Positions 37,396 to 49,205 of a DNA stretch of 64,000 bases are shown piece by piece; the stretch's first letter is position 1; each line of letters begins with the position of its first letter. The position numbers were made by a program, and so were the translations under genes. The DNA is from Nematostella vectensis (Eukaryota; Cnidaria; Anthozoa; Actiniaria; Edwardsiidae): contig NC_064038.1 of assembly GCF_932526225.1 (NCBI RefSeq), positions 1,240,001-1,304,000 on the forward strand, read 5' to 3'. The notes beneath the pieces were generated by a model. It worked only from the letters and a program-made list of their open reading frames with translations. It ran no database searches and was not told the DNA's origin.

Positions 37396-37785
37396 AGAAT
37401 AGCGGATTTTCTAGGGATAGCACTTGGGGCCAGTTCTATACCCTAAGTGATAGGACGAGCATCTGTGATATTTGGGAGTCCCCCCCCCCCCCCCCTACTA
37501 CCACTCCCTGATTTTATTTATAGCGGACTAACGTTCGGGCCGCCTGTGTTGTTCTAAAAATGAGCTGCCTGTTTTAATGGTGTGTTCCGGTCATCCTATA
37601 GATCCAAGATGCATGCTCACAACCGCACATCTCCATAAAATAACACAGGGAGACCAAAAGCTATTTAGCACGACCATCCGCTTCTTAAAGAATTGGTAAG
37701 CAGTCAATCCCCAACCCTAACTAGTCCAGCTTTTAATAGTTCAACTATTTGAGTGCTACCTTTCCTTTATTTAAGACCTAAAAGT

Positions 37786-37925
37786 ATTTTCTGTTGTTTA
37801 GGAAATCTTTGAAAGTTGTGTTAAGCGGGCATTTTCTGTTATTTAGGAAATCTTTGAAAGTTGTGTTAAGCGGGCATTTTCTGTTATTTAGGAAATCTTT
37901 GAAAGTTGTGTTAAGCGGGCATTCG
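37786..37925. repeat. Three-copy 48-bp repeat
   Basis: ttctgttatttaggaaatct and ttgaaagttgtgttaagcgg repeat three times with a 48-bp period. Confidence 0.9.
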
Positions 37926-38459
37926 TACCATGGCACATGGGGTGGGCAGAGGAAATGTGTGTGTATGTAGGTGTGGTTGGGGGGGGGGTAGTTGCGGGTG
38001 TAAAATAGGGTGAGGGGGGGAAGGAAGGTTGAACACGCATAATAGTGTACAATAGTCAATAATGATTGATGAGGAATGTGGTATTTCATAGAGCTTTTTG
38101 AATTGATAAGCAATCTTGAAATATCCCATGTACTATTTACTGTCATTTATTATGCTTTTATTGCCATTGTATTTATACTCGCTTTTAACCAACAACTTGA
38201 TAATCGAGTCCTTGTAGATGCGAGCATCCCCATCACTTCGACCCCGCCCCCTCCGTCCTTTTATATGCCAGTCTTTACATGGGTAGGCAACATGCATATG
38301 GGCAATATTGCTAAACTTTATGACTTTTAAACAATTATTAAGATAAAAGACGTTTCACCTAGATTAGCTTCATAATCCACTTAGCTTCAACTATGTTTTT
38401 GATAAGTACTGCCTTTAGATACTGCCTTCCCTTGCTACACCAATATCAAGCTATGACAC

Positions 38460-41400
38460 TTATACTTTCCTGAAAAACTGATGGCGTCTCATCCAAAGTG
38501 GCTGCTTACTTCTCTTCACAGCTACACTCCTTTTGTCACGCACTACACTCCTTTTGTCACGCACTACTCTCCCTTCGTCACGCACTACACTCCCGGTGTC
38601 ACGCACACGCACTACACTCCTTTTGTCATGCACTACACTCCCTTTGTCACGCACTACACTCCCTTTGTCATGCACTACACTCCCTTTGTCACGCATTACA
38701 CTCCCTTTGTCACGCACTACACTCCTCTTGTCATGCACTACACTTCCTTTGTCACGCACTATACCCCCTTTGTCACGCACTACACTCCTCTTGTCATGCA
38801 CTACACTCCTTTTGTCACGCACTGCCCTTCTCTTCTTCGCTACCTCCAGCCCCCACGCTAGCTTCATCATCTCTTGTGGCGCACGACAGTTGTAAAGCAG
38901 GAAAGCGTACTTGTCATTCATAACCTTCTGCATCTGTTCGCGGACTTGTTCTGGAGTGACGTTGATGTCATCTGGCATTGTGGTCGCATTGTCTGGCTTC
39001 GTCCATTCTCGCATTGTACCGTTTTGATCTGCCATGTCGATGTATGATGCGCCAGCTGCAATTAGCAACAGCATTGCACCATGGAGTTTAGAAGTGGACG
39101 CCAGATGACAAGAGAATTTCCATATTTAAGTGCACTGCGCTGCACTTACCTTTTATTTTTAGCATTCTACTCATTCCAAAACCTGAAATCCTGATGGTTA
39201 GTTTCTGTCCGTCTTTCCGACGACTTTATTATTGTGTCTGTGTTAGGGCAAAGCGGGGGTGGGAAGAAGGAGGTCTACTAATTGTACAAAAATGTGGCAT
39301 CTTGGCAAATTTTCGTGTGCGTCACTAACGGGGGTAGATAAGGGGAGGGGGGATCAGGGATTCGCTTTTAGCCATTTCTCCCCCCGAATCTAACATAGAA
39401 TATTTTTATCTTCAACATTGAATAAACATTTTTGGTCGTAAAGTTACATCTTACAAAGTCATTAGATTTCATGTTTTAGATATTAATTTTGTTTTTATTT
39501 TGTCAGAAGGACTCAATAAAGTGCTGATAATTATTTATTGCTGTCATCATCGTCGACCTTCTCCTTGTTTACTATTGTTTTTGTTGTTGTTTGCTTTTTT
39601 TACTCTACTATTTCTGTGCCGTAGCATGTGGGGGTGTCCCAACACCTGCTATGGCACTTTATTTTTGTGATTCTGCCTTTATTCTAATAGCCTTACCTGG
39701 TGTTTATCACTAGCCTAACCTGGTGTTTATCACTAGTCTTACCTGGTGTTTAATACTAGCCTTACCTGGTATTTATCACTAGCCTTACCTTGTGTTAAAT
39801 ACTAACCTTACCTGGTGTTTAATACTAGCCTTACCTGGTATTTAATACTAGCCTTACCTGGTGTTTATCACTAGCTTTACCTGGTGTTAAATACTAGCCT
39901 TACCTGGTGTTAAATACTAGCCTTACCTGGTGTTTAATACTAGCCTTACCTGGTGTTTATCACTAGCCTTACCTGGTGTTTATCACTATCCTTACCTGGT
40001 GTTAAATACTAGCCTTACCTGGTGTTTAATACTAGCCTTACCTGGTGTTAAATACTATCCTTACCTGGTGTTTATCACTAGCCTTACCTGGTGTTTATCA
40101 CTATCCTTATCTGGTGTTTATCACTAGCCTTACCTGGTGTTTATCACTAGCCTTACCTGATGTTTATCACTAGCCTCACGTGCTGTTTAATACTAGCCTT
40201 ACCTGGGTAATGCGCCATGCGGGGTTTCACAGTGTAAATAGCGGGGTACAGAAGGGCCGTTCTGCTGTTTGCGAGGAATTCCACGGCATACTCCTCCCCA
40301 GAGGCCGTCTCGAGCATGAGTCCAGTGTACGCCAGTGTCAACGTGCAACCGTATGGGAACCACACTAAGCTACGCCGGATAATGTAGAAGCGAACCACGC
40401 GATCTGTCCATACACAAATCCACATTAAATGAGTGCAAATCACTATCATAGGACATCAAATCAACAGAATAAAATAAAAAGATAAACAAATAAAAAAAAA
40501 TATAGACCTATAACAACATAAAAAAAATTTAACACGACAATCCTTATCCTTCCATTCTTACAGGAAATAAATTTGAAGTTTGTTTAAGTTTGTAAAGCTA
40601 CCTTTGGTGGCATTTTCACAACGTTTCCCTGTGAATCCAGCCAGACACTGACAAGAGTATCCGCCATTCTCATTGCAGCATCTCCCTCCATTCAAGCAAG
40701 GATTACTCGAGCAATCACTTACAGCTGAAGTAAAACATTATGGAAGCAGAGATTGATAAGTGTTTGACATGCAACAGAGTGGCATGAGGTTTATCAAAAC
40801 CTGATCATGTGTTGAAAACAAAAATGATGTGAAGAACGAGCAATTGCACAAAAACCAGTACGAAAAGTAAACACAAACTTCAAACCTCAATCTCAATAGG
40901 ACTATGAAGCAAATACAAGGGCTTCATAGAAGGGGATGCAGAAACAATGCGAACACGCAATCCGAATAAGCAAAATTCATATTCAGACTATCAACTTTGG
41001 GCAAAGATTTAAGTAAGGTACATGCAAAAGATTCGTTTTTATTATATACATTCTAAGAAATACTCACTGAAAACATATTCAATAAATTTTCGTTTGTTCA
41101 CTGGTCTCAGCAAACCAGAGGCGCGAACAATGTTTTTTCACCGTGAAGAAAAGTTGTTCGCGGTTCTGATTGGACGAACGAAATTTTTTTTACTGCACTT
41201 GAATGGCTTCAAGCCCAACGCATCAATGAGTGCATAAAAATCGTACAATATTTGCCATTTAGTAATTTATTTCATAGGATGTCGAGATTTTAGAGATTTA
41301 AAAGTGTATATATTAGCGAGACAGATTCATTTCAATGTAAGTTTCTGTCTGTCTTCAACTGAACCGTCGAACAGCACAAACCTCGGAGTCTCTGCAGCCA

Positions 41401-44400
41401 AGTCTAATAAAATGTTATGTTATCAGATCATTATAGCGGAGCTCCCACGCGGCGCAAAAAAAGTGGTATATAAAACAAATATGGTAACAAATATTGGTAA
41501 CCCATCGACTCGAGTTTTCGTGACGCGATGTCCGTCCGTACGTCCGTCCCTTAAAAGCATTGTATGACAACCAAACTTGGCAGGTGTCATATATGTGTCA
41601 AGGGAGGTGCAAATATGTGGTCACGTGATTTGTGACGTCATCGATGACGTAACTAGAAGCAAAAATATGCTGACATCATCAAAATAAAAAATATTTCTAT
41701 TTCACGAAGGAAACATTGTATGGCAAGCAAGCTCGGTAGGTGTCAAGGGAGATGCAACAATATGGTCACATGTTGTGTGACGTCATCAATGACCTCACTC
41801 AAAGCAAAAAACGTAATTAAAAGCAAAAACATATATACCTCTTGAAAGAAACATTGTTTCACAACCAATTTTGGCAGCTGTCATGTTTGTGTCAAGGTGT
41901 GTGCAAAAATATGGTCACGTGATTTGTGACCTCATCGAGGACGACTAAAAGCAAAATTATTACGATTTCATTAAGAACAAAAAATATCCATATCTCATGA
42001 ACGAAACATCATATAACAAACAATCTTGGTTTGTGTCATGAAGGTGTTATGGGGTGTGCACCAATATGGTCACGTGATTGCGACGTCATCAATGACGTCA
42101 CTAGAATAAAAAATATGCTGACGTCATCAAGATAAAAAAATATATATATTTCATTAAAGAAACATCGTGTGACAACAAAACTCGGTAGGTGTGATGTATG
42201 TTTCAAGGGGAGTGCAATGTGATGGTCACGTGACGTCATCGATGACGTCAATAAATTAAAACTACCCTGACGCCGAAACATCGTATGGCAACTAAACTTG
42301 TTAAGTGTCATGTAGATGTGAGGGGAAGGAAGTATAACAAGTTGGTCGCGTGATCTGTGAAATCGTTGACGTCGTCAAAAACAGAAATATAATAATATTT
42401 AATATTAATAATATTTATTATTAAGCGAAATTAGCAAAGATGTGGTCGTTTGGAGCTCCGCTTTTAGGCAATGCCTAAACCTATATATTAAGTTTCTAAG
42501 TATATATATAATAAACGAAATACAGCATGGAAAGTGCTTTGTAGTGTTTTATTCACTCTTTGTTTTGTATAAAAAAAAAATTCGTTCGTTCGCTGCGCTC
42601 ACTCGTTCGTTTTTTGATACTGCACAACTCGTGAATAAAAACCGTACGCGCGCACTTTCCATGTATTATTTTCTATGTGCCTCTAGACCCAGTGTGTGTG
42701 TCCTCTCTGCACGAGAACGCTGTTATTATTTTAAAACACAATTTAAGAACGCAATTCATTTGTATTATTCAATCATACTGAAATATTTTTAAATGTTTAC
42801 ACAATTTCATACGAATTCGATTTAAGGATTTATAAAAATGAATTACAACCTGCTTGTTGCTAGGTACATATAAATGTATGACAACCTGCTCGTTGCTAGG
42901 TACATACAAATGTATGACAACTTGCTCGTTGCTAGGTACATACAAATGTATGGCAACTTGCTCGTTGCTAGGTACATACAAATGTATGACAACCTGCTCG
43001 TTGCTAGGTACATACAAATGAATGACAACCTGTTCGTTGCTAGGTACATTAAAATATATGACAACTTGCTCGTTGCTAGGTACATACAAATGAATGACAA
43101 CTTGCTCGTTGCTATGTACATACAAATGAATGACAACCTGTTCGTTGCTACGTACATTAAAATATATGACAACTTGCTCGTTGTTAGGTACATACAAATT
43201 AATGACAACCTGTTCGTTGCTAGGTACAAACAAATGTATGACAACTTGCTAGTTGCTAGTTACATTCAAATGTATGACAACTTGCTCGTTGCTAGGTACA
43301 TACAAATGTATGACAACTTGCTCGTTGCTAGGTAAATACAAATGAATGACAACCTGTTCGTTGCTAGGTACATACAAATGAATAAGCCACCTCCGCAGGC
43401 ATCTCTTACTAAAATCTACGAGTGGCTGAGTGTTGGCTGTGTTGAGGCGAAAACGCACAAGAAGACTAAGCACGAGTAGAAAGGTGAAAAAAGCCATAAA
43501 GACGCCTGCGGAGGAGGTTATAAAGAAATAAGCAAAACACACCATTTTCGCAATTTTGGCCCATGAAGTTCATGGAACAAAGGTACCACACGCCATGCCG
43601 TGTTACAAACCTGTTTCACATTGATCGCCTGTGTAATTAGCGGAACAAAGGCAGTACCACACGTGATCTGCCATGCCGTGTTACAAACCTGTTTCACATT
43701 GATCGCCTGTGTAATTAGCGGAACAAAGACAGTACCACACGTGATCTGCCATGCCTTCTGCGCATGTGCCGCCGTTCATGCACAGACCAGGAAAGCACCC
43801 TGTTTCTGTGGAGGCAAAAATTATATTTTACTGCATGATATTTTCCCAGTTCTTTTCCACTCTTTGCAACCCTGATGCTTCTGTTTGAACTCAGTCTCTC
43901 GCAGTCCTTAGTACCAGTCCCCACAAACGGCTTCTAAAGTTGGACCCAAATACCATCGGTTTGCATGTCTCTATTAAGACCATCGCGATATCCCTAAATC
44001 ACATTGATCGTTTCACGGTTAAAGCCATGTCAACAGAAATGTTTTTGTGGGGACTCATATTCGACGATTTCTTCACGTGAGATTTCTAAAAAAGCTATGT
44101 TTACCAGAATAACAATTCAATGGAAACCCTGGCATAGACACGTAGATAATAGATAGAGATAATAGAGATAATAGAGATGATAGAGATAATAGAGATGATA
44201 GAGATAATAGAGATAATAGAGATAATAGAGATTATAGAGATGATAGAGATAATAGAGATAATAGAGATATTAGAGATAATAGAGATAATAGAGATAATAG
44301 AGATAATAGAGATAATAGAGATAATAGAGATAATAGAGATGATAGAGATAATAGAGATAATAGAGAAAATAGAAATAATAGAAATAATAGAGATAATAGA

Positions 44401-47400
44401 GATAATAGAGATAATAGAGATATTAGAGATAATAGAGATAATAGAGATAATAGAGATGATAGAGATGATAGATATGATAGAGATGATAGAGATAATAGAG
44501 ATAATAAAGATAATAGAGATAATAGAGATAATAGAGATAATAGAGATGATAGAGATAATAGAGATAATAGAGGTAATAGAAATAATAGAGATGATAGAGA
44601 TAATAAAGATAATAGAGATGATAGAGATAATAGAGATAATAGAGGTAATAGAGATAATAGAGATGATAGAGATAATAGAGATAATAGAGATGATAGAGGT
44701 AATAGAGATAATAGAGATGATAGAGATAATAGAGATAATAGAGGTAATAGAGGTAATAGAGATTATAGAGATAATAGAGATAATAGAGATGATAGAGGTA
44801 ATAGAGATAATAGAGATGATAGAGATAATAGAGGTAATAGAGGTAATAGAGATAATAGAGATGATAGAGATAATAGAGATAATAGAGATAATAGAGATAA
44901 TAGAGATAATAGAGATAATAGAGATAATAGAGATAATAGAGATAATAGAGATGATAGAGATGATAGAGATAATAAAGATAATAGAGATAATAGAGATGAT
45001 AGAGATGATAGAGATGATAGAGATAATAGAGATGATAGAGATAATAGAGATAATAGAGATAATAGAGATAATACAGATGATAGAGAAAATAGAGATAATA
45101 GAGATAATAGAGATAATAGAGATGATAGAGATAATAGAGATAATAGAGAAAATAGAAATAATAGAAATAATAGAGATAATAGAGATAATAGAGATAATAG
45201 AGATATTAGAGATAATAGAGATAATAGAGATGATAGAGATGATAGATATGATAGAGATGATAGAGATAATAGAGATAATAAAGATAATAGAGATAATAGA
45301 GATAATAGAGATAATAGAGATAATAGAGATGATAGAGATAATAGAGATAATAGAGGTAATAGAAATAATAGAGATGATAGAGATAATAAAGATAATAGAG
45401 ATGATAGAGATAATAGAGATAATAGAGGTAATAGAGGTAATAGAGATGATAGAGATAATAGAGATAATAGAGATGATAGAGGTAATAGAGATAATAGAGA
45501 TGATAGAGATAATAGAGATAATAGAGGTAATAGAGGTAATAGAGATTATAGAGATAATAGAGATAATAGAGATGATAGAGGTAATAGAGATAATAGAGAT
45601 GATAGAGATAATAGAGGTAATAGAGGTAATAGAGATAATAGAGATGATAGAGATAATAGAGGTAATAGAGATAATAGAGATAATAGAGATAATAGAGATA
45701 ATAGAGATAATAGAGATAATAGAGATAATAGAGATAATAGAGATAATAGAGATGATAGAGATAATAGAGGTAATAGAAATAATAGAGATGATAGAGATAA
45801 TAAAGATAATAGAGATGATAGAGATAATAGAGATAATAGAGATGATAGAGATAATAGAGATAATAGAGAAAATAGAAATAATAGAAATAATAGAAATAAT
45901 AGAGATAATAGAGATAATAGAGATGATAGAGATAATAGAGATAATAGAGGTAATAGAGATAATAGAGATAATAGAGATAATAGAGATAATAGAGATAATA
46001 GAGATAATAGAGATGATAGAGATAATAGAGATAATAGAGATAATAGAGGTAATAGAAATAATAGAGATGATAGAGATAATAAAGATAATAGAGATGATAG
46101 AGATAATAGAGATAATAGAGATGATAGAGATAATAGAGGTAATAGAGGTAATAGAGGTAATAGAGATAATAGAGATGATAGAGATAATAGAGATAATAGA
46201 GATAATAGAGGTAATAGGAGTAAGAGATTAGGTGTATTTTGATTGGTTCACAACATATGGCCAAACGGTTTCAGGACATGGAAACCTAATTGTGATTCGT
46301 AAAATTCCGAAATTTGGGCCCAATTTGAGTAGCGATTCGTGGAGAGGGACTTCACACTTCCACTATGGTCTGGATAGATAGATAGATAGATAGTTTATTC
46401 TACTATGGAATGCGCAGGGAACTACTTTTAACCCCGTGAAAACAAGAAAATCGTTTTTGAAAAATATGCATCAAGGTTAACTCAAGAAAAACTACTTCCA
46501 GCCGAGAGGGCATATGCAGCGAAACTCTCCCAGAAAACAGGAAAACACTTACTGAATTCACAGCGCTTCCCCGTCCAGCCGGGGGGGCATATGCAGCGAA
46601 ACTCCCAAAGTGGTGTAACTTCACATGTTCCTCTCACACAGGGGTCACTGGAGCACGGATTATACACTGAAACCAGGTTGAGTTTTCTTAATAAGTTTCA
46701 ATATTATTACTGATTCAGAAGCTAAACCTACTGACTCGCATAGTTTCAGTACAATTTGTGCAAGCTGGCTATACCTGCTGACTCGCATAGTTTCCCTGTG
46801 AAGTCTCGGGGGCATTCGCAGTAGTAGCCATAGCAACCGATCCCGGTATATTCTTGGCAAGTGGCATTGTTTCTGCATGGGTTTGGTTGACAGTAATCGA
46901 TTTCTACAAAGAGAACTCGTTTGTGTGAGGAGGAAAAAGATGTACAACCAGCCAGGATTGCCTTTTTTCCAGGAGGGGAGGGGTGTCCTGTGTATTTTCG
47001 TCCTCAGCAATTGTTGATGTTGATATGTTGTTGTTATAATGTTATTTTTTTTTGGGGGGGGGGAGGGAGGGTAGAAAATGTATCTTATTTAGTATTATCG
47101 TCTAGTGCCCGATGGCAAAATAAAAAGTGTTAGAAAGCTTCTACATCGGGTGATTTAAGAAAGCTATTTTGATAATTCCAAACTGTTTTAGGCGGTCAAG
47201 TTTCCCTTACAAAAGTTTGCTTGACTAGCGTGCAGTGAGGATTCGACACTTACGAAATCGACAGCGATTTCCGGAGTATCCAGGCGGGCAATAACACAAG
47301 TATTCGTATATGTCACCTGTAGCGACACATGTGCCCACGAAACACGGATTTGAGGCACATGGGTCTTGTCCTGGAAAGAAAAATAGGTATGTATAACACG

Positions 47401-48145
47401 GGTCCTGGAGAGATAAGTTAGCATGTATAACACGGGTCCTGGAGAGATAAGTTAGCATGTATAACACGGGTCCTGGAGAGATAAGTTAGCATGTATAACA
47501 TGGGTCCTGGAGAGATAAGTTAGCATGTATAACATGGGTCCTGGAGAGATAAGTTAGCATGTATAACACGGGTCCTGGAGAGATAAGTTAGCATGTATAA
47601 CACGGGTCCTGGAGAGATAAGTAAGTATGTATAACATGGAGAATTGGGAACTAAAGAAAAAATTCTTTGGGTCGATGGACGGCATCAACTGGCTTGACAT
47701 TCACTAGCGAATTCTGCGCTTACGCTATAGCGCAACGCCTTGTAGTTAGCCTGTACGCAGGCGTTTTCTCTGAAATGTGTCCTCTTGCGAGATAAAAACA
47801 GTCAAATGTAGCTCGAAACGAGCCTTTGATTCCGCTCAAAAAGGAGTATTCGCGTTTAGTGAGCGAAAGCAAATAGAAAAAGGTATTGAACTCGACTTAT
47901 TTATTTACGAATCGTCTTCAATCTCGTTCATTACGATTTCTGCTAAATGAGCAGCATAAATACCAACCATAGCACGCGCGACATCTTACACCTCTTGTAC
48001 ACAAATTTTTCACGAAACAGAATAGTTTTTAAAGATAACCTAGGTATCAAGGACGAAAGTAATAAAAGAGTGATAAAATATTACCTTGAACTGAAACCAA
48101 ACCAAGAGCCAGTGACAAGACGAACGTCGTAAAAAGTGCGGTCAT
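38460..48145 (-). CDS. Secreted EGF-repeat protein with C-terminal papain-like domain, His replaced by Tyr
   Basis: Eight exons, all internal junctions phase 1, give 485 aa: 48145-48085, 47370-47254, 46903-46775, 46666-46553, 43805-43689, 40724-40602, 40403-40203, 39055-38460. Exon 1 is a signal peptide ([20 protein letters not shown]). Exons 2-6 each encode one EGF-like module (for example [54 protein letters not shown]). The last two exons form a domain like permuted papain folds (LRAT/NlpC-P60/PPPDE class): a strand ending [20 protein letters not shown] and, about 100 residues on, [17 protein letters not shown] with the nucleophile-type Cys344. The expected His is Tyr246. Between the Cys and the shared tail [10 protein letters not shown] lies an expanded seven-residue basic repeat ([14 protein letters not shown]). 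Domain assignment is inference from pattern. Confidence 0.85.
38515..38835 (-). repeat. In-frame 21-bp coding repeat in the last exon
   Basis: About fifteen units of 21 bp (plus-strand form cactacactccctttgtcac) encode [14 protein letters not shown]. The plus-strand paralogue has only a short RRRSVRSKGIDLRERRKQP at the equivalent place, so the expansion is specific to this copy. The unit contains no stop in several frames, which creates long antisense open frames that are not genes. Confidence 0.9.
39675..40203 (-). repeat. 23-bp minisatellite replicating a 5' splice site
   Basis: About 23 units of ttacctggtgtttatcacta with gcc. On the gene strand each unit is caccag|gtaagg plus ctagtgataaa. 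The first unit overlaps the true donor of the papain-like gene's seventh exon (ccag|gtaagg at 40203|40202). Confidence 0.9.
41434..42462. mobile_element. 1-kb element with short inverted ends and CRE/E-box array
   Basis: The ends agcggagctcc (41434) and ggagctccgct (42452-42462) are inverted. Inside, about six diverged units of roughly 150 bp repeat. Each carries ggtcacgtgatttgtgacgt, followed by catcgatgacgt, and aacatcgtatgacaac. It lies in an intron of the minus-strand papain-like gene. Assignment as a mobile element rests on the inverted ends and needs other genomic copies to confirm. Confidence 0.55.
42840..43395. repeat. 36-bp minisatellite
   Basis: About fifteen units of acaaatgtatgacaacttgc then tcgttgctaggtacat. 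The unit length is a multiple of three without stops, so open frames run through on both strands. Intronic in the minus-strand papain-like gene. Confidence 0.92.
43390..43516. repeat. Inverted pair cctccgcaggc/gcctgcggagg
   Basis: Eleven-base complementary arms at about 43391-43401 and 43504-43514 enclose about 100 bp. It may be a small inverted-repeat element; no coding evidence. Confidence 0.4.
43574..43689 (-). repeat. 78-bp duplication of an EGF exon end and donor
   Basis: The last 66 bp of the fourth EGF exon plus the donor gaaacag|gtttgt are repeated once more 78 bp downstream (exon end 43689, copy end 43611), with a partial third copy to 43574. The same 78-bp unit occurs four times in the plus-strand paralogue. 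Confidence 0.92.
44145..46222. repeat. 2.1-kb (agagataat)n microsatellite with internal large duplication
   Basis: A nine-base period (atagagataat type) with variants gat, ggt, aaa. A block of about 600 bp beginning with agaaaatagaaataatag occurs twice (from about 44365 and from about 45145) with the same order of variants, showing a segmental duplication inside the array. The 684-codon Ile/Glu frame is a consequence of the repeat. Confidence 0.95.
46490..46536 (-). pseudogene. Partial copy of an EGF exon
   Basis: gagagggcatatgcagcgaa and actctccc copy part of the EGF exon 46666-46553 (ggggggcatatgcagcgaaa and ctccc), about 15 bp downstream of that exon's donor on the gene strand. It is truncated and has no splice sites of its own. 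Confidence 0.7.
47371..47640 (-). repeat. 34-bp minisatellite carrying acceptor-like sequence
   Basis: About seven units (plus strand gtataacacgggtcctggag, then agataagttagcat) directly upstream, on the gene strand, of EGF exon 47370-47254. Each unit reads tatctctccag|gaccc on the minus strand, close to the real acceptor tttctttccag|gacaagaccc. Confidence 0.85.
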
Positions 48146-49205
48146 TTCTGGGAACAACCTATAAAAGGAAAAGAACTACTTTACAAACGTGACAGACCAC
48201 TACGTTTGAAAGAGAAAGGTGGCAAAAGCCAACCTTGGCCGATGGCCTATTTTCTGTGGAATAAAACTTCCTAAGGGACGCGCGCCGTTAAAATTCCATT
48301 AAATACCTCAAAGCTATCTATCATGAATGGCATACGGTGATTGGATATCAGAAAGTCAAATAAGCTATTAGTGCATGATGAAGTATTGGTGCATTGTATG
48401 TGGTGCCTCGAAAGTTGTCAGGCAACTGATGCTAATAAATAATTATCAAATACTTTTTTTCCTACCTTTTATAAGAAAATTGAATTTTCATACTAAGGGT
48501 GGACCGTTCTAGTGAAAGACTTTTTCTAGACTTTTTCGTTAAAATAAAAACACTGTTGCAAGCATTCGAAGAAAACAAGCGATAAAAAAGTTAAAAGTAA
48601 ACTTATTTAAGACTTTTTTTCATTCACTCGAACTTCTTTAAATTGAGACACAACGACACCTTTCTATTTCCATTTTGATAGCGTCAGTGAATTGAACACC
48701 AAAATCGACACTTGTCTGAATATCATTGAATAACAATAACTTATTATTAGTTAAGAAATTAAGCACTTTTCCCCTTTTTTATTTGCTATGGAAAGGCACA
48801 AGAGAGTTCTTATTGTTAGAAAAGTCTTACTATCAAAGCTAGTCATAACACTTTTAGTCGCGTAACAACAGTGTCTATACAACATACAATGCAATTACAG
48901 CAAGACGTTTGGTCAAATCGAGAAGGTAACCATCCGTGCTCTTGTGAAGAATGTCGAACTTGTTCGGCACGACCCTCATTCCACTTAACAAAGCTGTTTT
49001 CCACCAATCATGTTGCTACCTGGCGCATCATTTGGTCGATAGGTTGTCAATCAAATACACACACCCTAAATACAAGAGGGCTCTCGGACTGAGGTACAGT
49101 TCCCTAAAATTGGTCAGTTAAGGTAAAATCTGTGTTATCGTAACGTATTGCTTTGGTTTCCTGTTAGTTTTATTTTGTCTATTTGGTTTGTTTCAGGGTG
49201 CGAAG
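48146..49205. promoter_or_regulatory. Head-to-head intergenic region between the papain-like paralogues
   Basis: The 1060 bp separate the two signal-peptide start codons. It is AT-rich, with no clear tandem repeat and no supportable gene. It is a candidate shared promoter for the duplicated pair. Confidence 0.5.

Noticed and set aside
38481-38923. Three plus-strand frames of 120-141 codons (SRTTLP, THYTPFV and similar repeats)
   Set aside because: They are antisense readings of the 21-bp coding repeat in the last exon of the minus-strand gene.
41022-41237. 71-codon frame with [17 protein letters not shown]
   Set aside because: It lies in an intron of the minus-strand gene; no splice sites or family signature.
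44177-46264. 684-codon and 352-codon open frames (Ile/Glu and Tyr/Leu)
   Set aside because: They are translations of the nine-base microsatellite on each strand; no splice sites, no domain, and they lie in an intron.
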